From: Desmodus rotundus
Lineage: Eukaryota; Chordata; Mammalia; Chiroptera; Phyllostomidae
DNA length: 64,000 nt
Reading direction: 5' to 3'
Assembly: GCF_022682495.2 (NCBI RefSeq)
Contig: NC_071389.1
Location: forward strand, 176,390,056-176,454,055
A model generated the notes under the pieces. The model did no database searches. It worked only from the letters and a program-made list of their open reading frames with translations, and had not been told where the DNA came from. Positions 45,535-56,738 of the stretch are shown piece after piece; the first letter of the stretch is position 1; each line of letters opens with the position of its first letter. Both the position numbers and the translations under genes were made by a program.

Positions 45535-45760
45535 ACAATAGAACAGAGGACAGCAGATATTTTCTTTAAAGAACAAAATTGCAGATATTTTAGACTTTGC
45601 TGACTGAATATGGTTTGTCACAACTAGCAAATTCTGATGTCGTTTCGTGAAAGCAGCCAGGACAACACATAAACAAATGGGCATGGCTGTGCTCCAATAA
45701 AACTCTATTTATAACACTGGTGGCCAGCCCACTGGCTTTAGTTTACCAATCCATGCAATA
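45535..45760. mobile_element. hAT-Charlie-type MITE remnant (MER30-like)
   Basis: 'GCAGATATTTTAGACTTTGC', 'TGTCGTTTCGTGAAAGCAGCC', 'CAAATGGGCATGGCTGTGC', 'TCCAATAAAACTCTATTTATAAC', 'GGCTTTAGTTTACCAATCC'. This word order is that of a common non-autonomous mammalian hAT element. The exact family name is from memory. Confidence 0.75.
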
Positions 45761-45899
45761 GATGATAATTTGAGTGCTCCTTCCATGGGTGTTCCTTTTC
45801 TGCTCTTCCACTCTAACTATTTAGACAGTGAATTTACATTACACTTAAACAATGTCGTTTTGAAGATATGCCAAAAAACTACCCTTCCTGGAGAACTCA

Positions 45900-46560
45900 C
45901 ATGCTTGCATCTACCATTGAAGTGTGGTAGATGGCAGTGATGTGCACTTTGGCAGTGGAGGAGAGAGGTGGATGGAGTCCAGGTCTATTTAGGTGGGGGC
46001 ATTATGAGGGCTTGGTGATTGGTCGGATGCGGTATGGCCCAGAGGATGGAGTTAAGAAAGACTTCTGTGTTTCTGGTGCTGCCCACTGTAGACTGTGGGG
46101 TGATAGAAGAGAGGGAGCTGTTTGGAGAGTGAGGATAAGCAGAGCACCTGAGATGTTTTCTAATGGAAGTGTCTGAGTGACATAGAGATGAAGCTATGCT
46201 CCCTCCCAGCGTACAAAGTGTGATTTCTGAGCCTGGAGCTCAGGAAACAGTTCTTGGGCTGTAAATACCGGTTTGAAAGTCATCAGTCAGGAAATGAGTG
46301 AAATAATTCAGAAACAAAGGATGGAATAAGGACAAGCCCTGGTGACATCAGCATTCATGGGGCAAGTAGGGGAAGAGGAACACAAGAAGGAAATGGAAAA
46401 GCAGCTGTCCAAGAGATGAGAGTAAAATCAGACAAGTGCTGAATACCAGAAGCCGAGGAAAGTGGGTTTTAGGCAAGGGAAAATGGTTAGTAAGGTCCAA
46501 TTCATAAGAGGGGAGAGAGAGAGAGAGAGAGCAGAGTTAGAGAGAAAGGGTAATCAAGAT
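45900..46560 (-). mobile_element. probable 5' part of L2, antisense
   Basis: 'GGTGGATGGAGTCCAGGTC', 'GTGACATCAGCATTCATGGGG', 'CAAGAGATGAGAGTAAAATCAGAC', 'GAAGCCGAGGAAAGTGGG' and 'AATGGTTAGTAAGGTCC' follow the order of upstream L2 antisense, but divergence is high. Confidence 0.45.
46511..46531. repeat. (GA)n microsatellite
   Basis: A short clean GA run of about ten units, lying at the end of the presumed L2 fragment. Confidence 0.9.
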
Positions 46561-48099
46561 AGACTGTCTTAGAATGGTAGAGACACGAACACCTAGCAAT
46601 GCCCCGACTCCCACAACTTACTTTATGGAAATGAAAATTGACCTCCTTAATCCCAGCTGCTGCCTTGCCTTTTCTCTTTCCACAGCGGAGGGAACTAACA
46701 CGCAGAAGTAAACGTGTCAGGATTCACATCCAGGGCCCAACTGCAATATGGGGAATGGAAGGTATCAAGAGGGAGAAACCTGGCTTCTCACCGAGAGTAC
46801 TTGGGCTGCTGAGAGATAACTCTTAAAAAGAAGCAGACATAAGTAAGAATTCCCTTTCCTTGCTCGCACCTCCAGAATGTTCTCTTCCTGAGCACCAGGA
46901 CACCCAGGTGCCCAGGAAGATGGGCCCAGGCTAACGTCTCTGCCTGTCCCCACACTGTCCCCCGCCATTCCTACCACCCCTTACCATCTCCTCCTTCAGT
47001 GCCCCCCCCCCTTTAGGACTGCCACTATTTCCAAAAGCACCAATGTAGCTCAGGCCTAGGCAGACCAACAGGAACCATCTAATCTATCAAAGAAGCAGGA
47101 AAAAAAACCTAATTAATTTTATCCCCTGTAAGGTGAAGAAAGCAAAAGTTCGTAATGAGGAAGCCCTGGCTGAGCTGCCCTTGCTATCTGCAAGAGGAGA
47201 AGTGTTAATTGCAGCAAAAAGCCCTGCTGAGGTCCAGCAGGATGAGCATAACTGACTTCCCCACCACCGGCCCAAGCTCTTTTCTCTCTGTCTTCAGTCT
47301 CCAGGAGGGAGTGGGGAAGAAATTCCAGGGGGGGCCGTCCACCCCAGAAACTCAGCTTGCAGCCCACACCCCCTTGGGACTGTGCATAAACTTAATGGGG
47401 CAGCTCAGTGGGGTGCACTGGGGATGAAGAACTAAGTCCATTACCCCAGCAGAGCTTGATGGAGGCCACTGGGAATTAGGTTATGGGAGAGATTCTCTTG
47501 GGTGTGGAGCTTCCTGGTATTAATCTAGAGGCAAGATGAGAAAGGGGGCTGTTCTCTCAGCTGCCTGTGAAGTAGCTCTTACATTGAGGGAGCCCCATTA
47601 TTGCCCTGGGAGCTCCCTCAGATGGCAGAGATTTATGGTCCCAAAGTTTCATCATTAAACACCAGGTTTAATCACAAAACATTAGTGATTCGAGCATTGA
47701 GAAGTACCAGTGGCCCGAGTCTATAAACTGGGGAAGGTATAGGATTGTTTCTTACCTACGTTGCCACAGCAACCACCATGCAGCCTGAGAGTAATCCTGG
47801 CAAAGTTCCCAAGCATCTGTTGGGCAGAGAATGTTTGAATCTGCCTGTAACTGGTTTATTGAACAGTCAGAACTCAGCAGGGCGTGTGCATAAAATAATT
47901 GTATTTTTTCCCCATCACTGCTTTTATCTTGCTCTGTAGAATCTCCTTTTCCTAATACATAACACATCCTTCAATAAGGCCTTGGGCAGATTCCATAATT
48001 TCTGGTCATTTGGGGCTCCTAGAGTGCAGCCCAGGTTAAAGTTCTAGTGGACTTAAACCGTGTCTCCTTCCCATCCCTTCAGCATAGGCTTGAGCTGCA
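46561..48099. other. non-coding stretch, nothing recognised
   Basis: Contains a ten-base C run at 47002-47011. No coding, RNA or firm repeat evidence. Confidence 0.5.
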
Positions 48100-48523
48100 T
48101 ATTAGTTTCCTGGGGCTGCCGTAGCAAAGGTCCACAAACGGGGTGGCTCAGAACAACGGAAGTGTATTGCCCCACAGTCTGAAGGCCAGAAGTCCGAAAT
48201 CAAAGTGTCCATAGGGCCATTCTCCATCTGAACCTCTTCCAGCTGCTGGTAGCCCCTGACGGTCCATGGCTTGTGAGAGCATGACTCCAGTCTTCACAGG
48301 ATGCTCTTCCTGTGTCTCTTCACAGCGTCCCTCTGTGTATGTCCATGTCCAAACTTCGCCCTCTTATAAGACACCAGTTATATCATTAGAGCCCACCCTA
48401 ATGACCTCCTTTTAACTTGATTACCTCTGTAAAGACCCTGTCTCCAAGGCAGGTCACATTCTGAGGTATTGGGGTTTAGGATTTCAACATAGCTTTTGAG
48501 GGGGCACAATTCAGCCTATAACA
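48100..48523 (-). mobile_element. ERVL-MaLR LTR (MLT1-like), antisense
   Basis: 'TATTAGTTTCCTGGGGCTGCC', 'ACGGGGTGGCTCAGAACAAC', 'CCAGAAGTCCGAAATCAAAG', 'GCCCACCCTAATGACCTCC', 'AACTTGATTACCTCTGTAAAGACCC', 'GGGGCACAATTCAGCC', TATAACA end. Well preserved. Flanks do not show a clear 5-bp duplication. Confidence 0.88.
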
Positions 48524-49319
48524 ATCTGGGACCTAGGACTTGGATCTGACTCTGAGACCCCTCCGGTGCTTTAACTCTGCAAATCCTGACTCTTCCAGCA
48601 CTGCTGGGGTGGGAAGACAGGAGACGGAGAAGGACAAGGGTCTCTTTACATGGCTGGCCACTTACTGTGGTGCTGTCTCTGCTGCTTGCAGCTGCTTCCA
48701 TGGTTTCTAAAAATTGGCCATTGAAGCCCTTCAGGCAGCAGGCTTCCAGTTAACAGGCTGTCTTTCCATGGACACGTGTGTGAGTTCTCCAGAGTTTCCT
48801 ATGGGACTCTACCAGCACAAGCCTTTGATAAAGGAGGTTCAGCTCCGACTTGACCTCACCTACTCCGCCCCTTAGTCTCCAGCTCTCAGACCTGTGAGCA
48901 ACCCCCAACCTCCTTAGCCTCCTGCTGCAGAAATCCTCACACCTGGTAAGCTCTGCTCCCCAGGTACAAATTCCAAAGCAAGGGGAAACACTTCACTTAT
49001 CATCCTCTCATATATGGTCTGTATATATACTACGTATGTGTGTCATACACACACACATACACATATAGCTCACAACTAAGACATAACTGAGTGGTCAGTT
49101 ATATCTTGGATAAAGTAGAACACTTAATAAATTGTTATCCCTCCAGAATTATTGAAACTACCCAAGGGACAAATTGTCCTTGCCTTTACTCTTTTTTTCT
49201 AAGGCTAATGATTGGTTTGGAACATCTTTTTCATGAACTAAGCACTTCTCACGGTGATAGTTGAAGAAATAATGGTCACAAATTGCTGATTATGGGTGGG
49301 CGTTAGTGAAGGGGTCAAC
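48524..49319. other. non-coding stretch with a TA/CA-rich run
   Basis: 49019-49070 mixes TATATATAC, GTGTGTC and ACACACACACATACACATA. The rest is unrecognised. Confidence 0.5.
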
Positions 49320-49530
49320 ACAGAATGATAGCTACTACTTATAGATTACTTGCTCTATGCAGGCACTGTGCTGAAGAGAGGAACTGCGACCACCCATTTT
49401 ATAGGAAACGGCTTAGATCACTTAGGGGCCGTGCCTAAGACCTAGCTGCTAGGGAAACCTGCAGCTGGGAGTTGAACACAGGCAGCCTGACTGCAAGCTT
49501 ACGTCATCACCACTGCAGCTTCCCGACTTC
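49320..49530 (-). mobile_element. MIR SINE, antisense
   Basis: 'ATGATAGCTACTACTTATAG', 'GCAGGCACTGTGCTGAAG', 'CCCATTTTATAGGAAACGGC', 'AGCTGGGAGTTGAACACAGGC', 'TCACCACTGCAGC'. Confidence 0.82.
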
Positions 49531-51059
49531 CCTGGAGTCCATACCGCACACAAACCATCACTGGATCCTGGTGAGGTAGGGGACTCCCCTAGAACATTGA
49601 CCAAAATTCACACTTTCTCCCACTCACACAACTAGGCCCAAGGCCACAGAACGTTCAAATCAGTGCTTATATCACTGTTTTCTCCCCATGTTAGCCTCTG
49701 GATTTCACTGCCTCTGACCTCTAAGGAATCCTATGAATTTGCACTCACCTCTACTGAACCAAGCTGTAGTTTCTGCTAATGAATGCTGTGCTTAGAGTGG
49801 AGTTCATCAATGTTTTAGGGTTAAATAAGGATGTGGGGGACAAGAAATAAAAATAGACACATACAGGGAAGAAAAAAGTTGTTGCCCTAAAGGGAAACCA
49901 AAGAGAGGGGGGAAGGATGGGGGAAAATTATCCCATTAATTCTTTATACCTCTCACAGGTCAATTTGAAATATTCAGGCTATAAGAAAATCTATGTCATA
50001 TAACAAAATCTATGTGCAATTATAACTAGCTCTGGTAGTATTTGTGTTATGTTCAAAGCACCTTTGAATATGAATTTGGGGAGGCAACAGAATGGAAATG
50101 AGAGAGCAGGAAGCTGACAGAAGGGAAGAGGAGAGCAAATCCAGACCGAGGCTAACGGGGAAAGCAGAGAATTTGCATTCAAGCTCCTCTGGCTCTTAGC
50201 AGAGTGTCACCTGTCACATGAAGACAACCATTGTTAAAGGTTCAGAAACACTTATATAAATGGTCACAAGGCAAGAATAAATATAAGTGGATGAAAGTAA
50301 GCAGAGAGTAGAGCAAGAGAGAGTTGGGCAAAGTGAAATATAACGTGCTCAACTCTGGTGGATTTGGATGAAAAATATAGTTACAATTCACAGGAAGTAG
50401 CAAGGCTGGGTCCCCTTACAATAAAGAAAGAGGAGAGCATGTTTGCCCTCTGAATGGAAGGAGAACTGAAATCATCGCACAGAAAACACACGTGCACACA
50501 TCCCTTTGCTCACATTCACTGTTCACTGCTGGTAGCACCTTACTCGCTCACATTTTAATGTTCAAGGAAGATGCACTAAGTCATTTTCATTTTCTAGGAA
50601 GCATAATAAACCGAGTTAGGTCACCAAGAGTGGTCCATGGGTGGTTAGTAACAAAACTCTCACAAACAGAAAATTCACTCAAATGCATGTTCAAGGAGAG
50701 ACATTCGTTATAAAGACCTGGTCACTGTATCATTGAAGGGAGAGGAAGAGGGCTGAAACCTCAGGCATGGATTGCTTTTGTTTTTTAAGCCCTTTGAGAG
50801 ATCTGCCGTTCACATCATTTTTGACAATTTTAGTTTAGTATCTATCAGCCTTTACTGCCAGGGAGAGCTTTTTTTACATCAACCCAAGTCACCCTTATCA
50901 AAGCATTGATCTATGTCCTAGCGCATTCACAGACAGGAAGCTATTACAAAAGCCACCCCCTTCAATCTTACCTGTTTTCCAATCTCTTAATCATCTTTCT
51001 GACTGGATACTAAAATGTTCTTTCTGCTCTACTGGAACTGTACTGCTCTCCCGAAGGAC
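49531..51059. other. non-coding stretch, nothing recognised
   Basis: Unremarkable AT-moderate sequence. No coding frame, RNA gene or repeat family supported. Confidence 0.5.
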
Positions 51060-51064
51060 TCCAT

Positions 51065-51200
51065 TGGTTTATTTATTTACAGAATTATTAAGTACTTACC
51101 AGTGTGCAGATCTCACTAGGGATACAAACACAGGGATACAATATATGTTCCCCACCTCTCAGAAGCTTATAACTTATGGCCTCTAATTGTTAAATCAGAG
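51065..51200 (-). mobile_element. L2 LINE 3' fragment, antisense
   Basis: 'TTATTAAGTACTTACCAGTGTGC', 'ACTAGGGATACAAACACAGGG', 'TCAGAAGCTTATAACTTATGG', the antisense L2 3' end pattern. Confidence 0.65.
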
Positions 51201-52139
51201 TATTATAGAAATATTAAGTTACAACAGAGCCTGTAGTTTGTTTAACCCACTCAGAATTTTTCAACAGTACACAACAGAGCTATTTATATATTGAGCCACA
51301 AGCCTTAGTGGGCATGCCACAGACTGTGAGTTAGGTCCAATCTCCAGATAAGTTACCTTTCAGGTAAGATACCTTTCAAGGAACCATGTCTGAATGCAAG
51401 TCAGTGAACACAAAATTGTTATTCAGATAAATTAATGTGCTCTGATTTATTATTATAAAAAGCAAATCATTTGTAAAATTCTATACTTTGCTACATTAGA
51501 AACTATACTTTTGAAACATCACATTTGAAAACCATTTAATCTAACCCAACTTCCCACCTAGTGTGAGTTTTTTTCTGCAATGTCCATGACATGGTCACCT
51601 AGTCATTAGTCAAAGAATCGCAGGACCAGAGGTTTTCCTGCCTAACCAGGCCCCTTCCATAGTTTTTTAACCACACACACCCCCGACCTTGACCTCTGCA
51701 GAGCTACCCCCACTATTGAAGTTAAATCCTCTCCACCTTGGATTGACATACACTGTCCAATTCTGCTATGACTATGTGTATCCCATCTTAGTTGAGGTCT
51801 AACTTGCCAACTCTAAACTTAATTGCAGCCTAAGTGTCAGACTCCACCCCCATCTCTTCTCCATCGATACTTTCTCTTAGGGAGCCATCCACTTTAACTG
51901 AAGGCCTCTCAGATCTCCAGTTCCCTCCCTGGCTTCTGCTCTAAGCTTTAATCCTACATTTGCCTTTGCTTCCGAACTTTTCTACATGTAAGTCCCTCTA
52001 TCCCTTTCTATGGGACCAAAGTCTAAAGTTCCCCCTCCTGGTTCTTAAACTTCACTATGTAATTTGCCTATTATTATTTCTAGAAGACACTGGGCATCCT
52101 AAAATTGCTTATTAGGTATTATTACCCCACTTCGAGCTG
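51201..52139. other. non-coding stretch, partly L2-like
   Basis: 51835-52000 ('CTGGCTTCTGCTCTAAGC') faintly resembles upstream sense L2, but is not firm enough to call. Confidence 0.4.
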
Positions 52140-52240
52140 TAAGAAATTTGAAGTCAGGGGTCCTGTCTTATTTGTCCTTGGATTTTCAATGACTAAGCCC
52201 AGCACCCAGCAAACAACAGGCGCTCAGTGAATGAGAGTGC
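52140..52240 (+). mobile_element. L2 LINE 3' end
   Basis: 'CAGGGGTCCTGTCTTATTTG', 'AAGCCCAGCACCCAGCAAAC', 'GGCGCTCAGTGAATGAGAG'. Confidence 0.75.
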
Positions 52241-52539
52241 ATGTGTGTAGGTGTGTGGGTGTCGTCGAGTCCTCCCGCAACCCAGAGTGAAACTTGCAAG
52301 ACCCACATTTGACCCATCTCTCTCTTCAACCCCACATTTATGCAACCATGAAACTTTGTCCTTTGCAGTTTCTCTCTCATATGTCTACCTACTTTCCACT
52401 GTAAATGACCATCCAAAGTCCTTATTAGGTACTTCTAGCCCCAGGCTTAGAGCCCCATGGCAGCCTGCTGACAAGCTGCTCTTTTTAAAACCATTCTTGA
52501 CTTCACTGCAAGAGAAATTATTCTAAAATATCGTGGCCT

Positions 52540-53145
52540 TATGAAAAACTGCTAGTGACTCTTAATTGCATGGAGGGTAATGTGTAAACTCAACAGTGTA
52601 GCTTTTCATTGCCTTCATAAATCTGGTCTTAATCTTTCTCCCCAGTTTTGCTTCTACCTACTCCATTTTCTAATGTGTATCTATTCTAGCCAACATGGTT
52701 CATTCATTTTCCTCTGACTCGTTTGTCATGCCCTGCCTCTTTCTTTTGCTTATGTCATCCTCCACTCTCCCTCCCTGATGATGTCTTTCCTCGTTTCATT
52801 ACCTTCATAGCCAATCCCACCTACTCTTGAAACACAAAGTGAAGTTCTATGGTGTCTGAGAAGCTCTCCCAGCCCACCGTCTTTGAGCTCTTAAAGCTTT
52901 TACTGTCTATAGCATTCCTTGGGTAATTAATCACACAATGCCTTCTGAAGTCTGCTGGCTATGGTTGTCTTAAGCTGCTATTTATCTCTCATAATGTTAT
53001 TTAACTTTTGACTAATTTATGCCTTGTCTCTACAGCTAGATCACAAATTTGCCAAGGGCAGAGACCCTGTCTTATCATTCTTTGTATCCTCCATAGTATT
53101 TAGAACAGTATCTTATGCACAGTAGGCACTCAATAAATACGTTGA
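52540..53145 (+). mobile_element. L2 LINE, 3' 600 bp, sense
   Basis: A long L2 match: 'GCCTTCATAAATCTGGTC', 'CCTCTTTCTTTTGC', 'GAGAAGCTCTCCCAGCCCACC', 'GGGTAATTAATCACACAATG', 'GCCAAGGGCAGAGACCCTGTC', 'ATGCACAGTAGGCACTCAATAAATAC'. The clearest L2 3' end in the window. The end of ORF2 may be included on the left, but no open frame survives. Confidence 0.85.
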
Positions 53146-53149
53146 TTTA

Positions 53150-53450
53150 TCCTCCCCCATCCCTCAAGCCCAGTTAAATGCCACCTCATTAATAAGCCCT
53201 TCCCTTACGACTCCAGTACACATTTGTTTCCTTTCCTTCAAATTCCATTGTACTTGCTGTTCATCGTCCTCTAAGCATGCATTGTGGAGTGTAACCCTGT
53301 TTATGACATTGAGTGTATAAAATGGATTCATCCTACTGGATAGCCTGTTTCCTGAGAAGAGGTCATTCTCTTAGACCTCTCCTATATTCCGCTCAGGGCT
53401 AGGCACTGAATAAGTTCTAAATGAATATTTGTCCATTGACCTAAAATAGT
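53150..53450 (+). mobile_element. second L2 LINE 3' end, sense, in tandem
   Basis: Directly after the previous copy: 'AAATGCCACCTCATTAATAAGCCC', 'TTGTACTTGCTGTTC', 'GGCTAGGCACTGAATAAG', 'TTCTAAATGAATATTTG'. Same strand, separate insertion or a duplicated 3' region. Confidence 0.65.
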
Positions 53451-54029
53451 TTTAAATTCCAGTTGGGTATAATCTGACAAGATGGACATTAAACAAGATC
53501 CCCCAGTAAGGCTTGAACTGGATATGAATATAAGTGTTATCACACCTTGAAATAACTTAGGAACTTACAATGTTACATATATACATATACAATAGGACAT
53601 ATATTTTCTCTGTCTGGGTTTCTACTGTGATGAAGATGCACATCTCAAGTCACTTGCCTGGAATCTATTTGGCAAGATGGAAACAGACCTAAGCAACCAT
53701 AAAGAACCATAGAGTGTGTTCTGAAGGCTCCTCGGGCAACCTGTGGTTGGCTTACAGCGCCTTTTCCCCACTGGCGTTTGCTCCTTTAGATGTCATGTGT
53801 TCGAATGTGGTTATGGTGACTAATACGAAATAAGGCCTAATCGCCCAATCCTCTGTATTCTATTTGATAATAGATGGAATCATTATAGACACTGCGTTAG
53901 AGCTGGTTGTACAAGGCAGACAAAGTAGAAATGGCCCTTACCATTTACAGAAGAATGACTAAATAGTTGAACACGGATAAGAAAAATAACTTAAACTTAT
54001 TTAACGTGGGTAGTAAGAGATAGATTTTC
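53451..54029. other. non-coding stretch, nothing recognised
   Basis: No coding, RNA or repeat family evidence. Confidence 0.45.
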
Positions 54030-54190
54030 TGGAAAGCACATTTAAACCACATTGAAGGAGGCAGTAAAAGGAAGAGCAGGGCAAACATCATTCCAGGGAA
54101 CTACATGTGCAAAGCCCCTGAGGTAGGTTTCAAGAACTGAAGGAAGAGCAGGGTGGCAGAAACACAGTGCATGAAGCAGCTTTTTATAAA
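54030..54190 (-). mobile_element. L2 LINE fragment, antisense
   Basis: 'CATTCCAGGGAACTACATGTGC', 'AAAGCCCCTGAGGTAGG', 'AGGAAGAGCAGGGTGGC', the antisense L2 'spread of the fragment near aaggccctgaggc'. Confidence 0.7.
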
Positions 54191-54289
54191 GAACATACAT
54201 TTAGCACATTAAAGACATGCAGTCTTAATCACTGTAGAGGGTCAGGCTCCAGCTTCTCTACTTACGCCTAGGAGCAGGGACACTGAGAG

Positions 54290-54400
54290 CGGAGCACTTT
54301 GGCTTGTGGTTAATAACGGAGCTAACTTCCTAGTTCTATCTCTATTTAGCTATGTGACCCTGGACAATTTATTTCACCTCTCTGGACCCATTGTTCTCTG
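54290..54400 (+). mobile_element. MIR SINE fragment
   Basis: 'GGCTTGTGGTTAATAACGGAGC', 'TAGCTATGTGACCCTGGAC', 'TTATTTCACCTCTCTGGACCC'. The left half of MIR, sense. Confidence 0.75.
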
Positions 54401-54404
54401 AAAT

Positions 54405-54620
54405 AAGTGACTGATTAATTCATTTAACTCAACTGCTATGTGCAAAGTACCTACTGTGTGATAGGGTATATTTTGGATATAGAATATATATATATATAGT
54501 CATGAAGAGACATGGGAGATAGGCCATTAACAGCAGGAGGCTCGAGGGAGAGAGAATGTGGGGTACTGCCAGCCAGTGATTACGGTGGAAGGCAGGGGTT
54601 AAAGTATACACAAATGGCAG
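54405..54620 (-). mobile_element. possible L2 3' end, antisense
   Basis: 'GTACCTACTGTGTGATAGGG' and 'TATTTTGGATATAG' fit an antisense L2 tail, but a TATATATATATA run follows and the rest is weak. Confidence 0.4.
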
Positions 54621-55644
54621 ACAAAATGTGGTGAGTCCCAGGCGAGAGCACCACCAAGGCCCAGTGAGCTGCAACTCTTTGCAAACAGTAAAGATTATTG
54701 ACTTCAGCCAGTGTGGCTTCAAAGAAGTAAGTTCAGAGACTTTATACATATATTTTCCCAGTGAAACAGAAATGAAGGGAAGCAACGAAATTCCTAGCAA
54801 AGGAAGTCTTAACAGGTAAGTGAATTAACATGAGACTAAGTCTAGGTCTAACCAAGGCCCTCCTTTAAACCCCTCATGGTAGGAGACAATCTGCTGAGTG
54901 GGTTATAGGTGTTATTTCATTTAGGCATTAGGATGGGTCAGAAACATGCCAGCTCCTCTCACCCTGTGTCTTCAGAGGCCAAGCTGCCTGGACAGCACGC
55001 AGCGACACATGGCTGTGCCTCAGCTGGATTGGGTATTTGGCGACATATTCTCCCTCAGCTATTTGGGTGACCAGAGTCCCTGAAAAAGCCTGGAATTCAT
55101 TTAAAGGTTCTTAAAAGGGGGAAGAAGTTATACTTAATTTGAAGTAATAACTAACTGCTGAATAGCTTGTGTTTTCCCCCCAAATAATGGGTTGATGGGG
55201 GCAAGACAGCACCCCTGCTTTCTGAGCACCCAATGGCTATAGGCATATAAGTTTGGAGGTGTAGGATTTGGGTAATGAGGAAGTGGAAAAATTTGGAGGC
55301 CTGAGGGTGTTGGGGAGGGGTGCCGGGGATGTGGGAAGTGGGAGAACCAGAAAGCTCAGCCGGTGAGTGTGGACACTGTGTGAGGCAAAGAAGGAGAAGA
55401 GAAGCCATTGGTGAGCAGGGAGATGGAAAGACTTAGGAGAGAGGACCTGTTCATGGGGGCTTATAGGGTATTAGTGTTAGAGGTGTGCATTGTAAAACCC
55501 TCCTACAAAATTATCAGTAAACTCGATGTGACTCTGTTATTCTGTGGTGGGAGTGGATTCACTGGGAGGGAGAAAGACATGTTGAATCTTATGGGCTGGT
55601 CTGAGAAAATGTTAGCCTGCCCAAAGGAGGAGAGCAAGGGCATC
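54621..55644. other. non-coding stretch, nothing recognised
   Basis: A 110-codon plus-strand frame (55408-55740) ends inside a MIR and resembles nothing known. Confidence 0.45.
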
Positions 55645-55735
55645 TACCTATATGCAGATGGGGAAACTGAGGCTGAAAATGTGTGTACTTCTTTCCCAGA
55701 GTCACAGAGAAACAAGCTGCTGAGATATTGCAGCT
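55645..55735 (-). mobile_element. MIR SINE fragment, antisense
   Basis: 'AGATGGGGAAACTGAGGCTG' followed by 'CAGAGTCACAGAGAAACAAGC' is the antisense MIR core. Confidence 0.75.
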
Positions 55736-56617
55736 TCTGATGCCCAAGTTCTTTCCACTCTGGTAGGCTCTGTCCTTGGACCATTTGGGACGGTAATTTG
55801 GCAGTTACTCCCAAAACTCTGGCCTTGAAATGTTCTGTGTTTTGTTCTACCAAACTGACTGCTAGATAAAGCAACATCTGCACTTTCCTTTTTTTTTTTT
55901 TCTATTTGAGCACAAAATAAGTTGAAAACAGACACAACAACAACAAACTCTTATGAAAATATAATTGGAGCTAGGGTCAATATCAGTAAGACTACAAATG
56001 TAAAAAAAAAGATGCTCAATTTTACTATAAATTGTAGGAGAGTGAGAAAATGCAGCCTTCAATTGTCTTTCATTTAAGGAATGAAAAAAGCAGAAGTGGT
56101 TCTCCATGAGAAATAGTTTTGAGCATTTAGGAAACAATAACTTTGGTAGATGAGAAAATGTGTATTTCCAGGGATAGCATATTTTGTGATATAAACAAAT
56201 TATTGTTGTGGTGGTTTTTAAAGTTGGCTTCCCTAAAATATGTCTGAAGGCTGAGCAGTGAAAGACATAAATCAGAACCTGGAGTCTGACTACTTTCTGG
56301 TGTGTCCCTGTCCTCAAGCTTCTTCTGGGACCGGGTTTATGCATCATTTGAGAAGCAAAGAGCTCACCTGAGGGAGCAATTTCTGCAGCTGATGTGCAAG
56401 AAAATATTGGAACTGCTGAGAAGAGCCTGCATCTACAGCAGTGCGTCTTAACTTTTTTCTGGACTTAATTCCTTGAGGATCTGAAAAAAGCAAAAGAATG
56501 TACTCATTATAAAATTGCACAGACACATATACAGAAAGGTTTGCACACACATTGTCAGAGGGGGAATTGTGGGATAGGAACAGCAGGGCATAGAACTCTT
56601 GAGACCTCCTAGGCAGG
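55736..56617. other. non-coding stretch, nothing recognised
   Basis: A T-run at 55890-55902 and a 161-codon minus-strand frame (55862-56347) rich in Cys, Phe and His. No similarity to any family is evident, so it is not called. Confidence 0.45.
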
Positions 56618-56738
56618 GTTTCTCAGAGTGACCTGAGACCACTGAGATGCTAATTGAAAATGCAGGTGGACCCCCTGCCTCACCCCAGATTTACTGAAGA
56701 AGATTCTATAAATGTTAAATTCCAGAAATTTGAATTTA
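56618..56738. mobile_element. hAT-Charlie-type element, left part (split)
   Basis: 'AGGGTTTCTCAGAGTGACCTG', 'AAAATGCAGGTGGACCCCCTGCC', 'CACCCCAGATTTACTGAAG', then 'CAGAAATTTGAATTTA', which is the middle of a MER5/MER-type hAT element (compare AGGAATCTGCATTTTAACA). The expected continuation is absent here and reappears at 59627. Confidence 0.65.

Noticed and set aside
55862..56347. 161-codon minus-strand open frame rich in Cys, Phe and His
   Set aside because: No family motif. The C-terminus is encoded by a poly(T) run, and there is no splice or promoter context.
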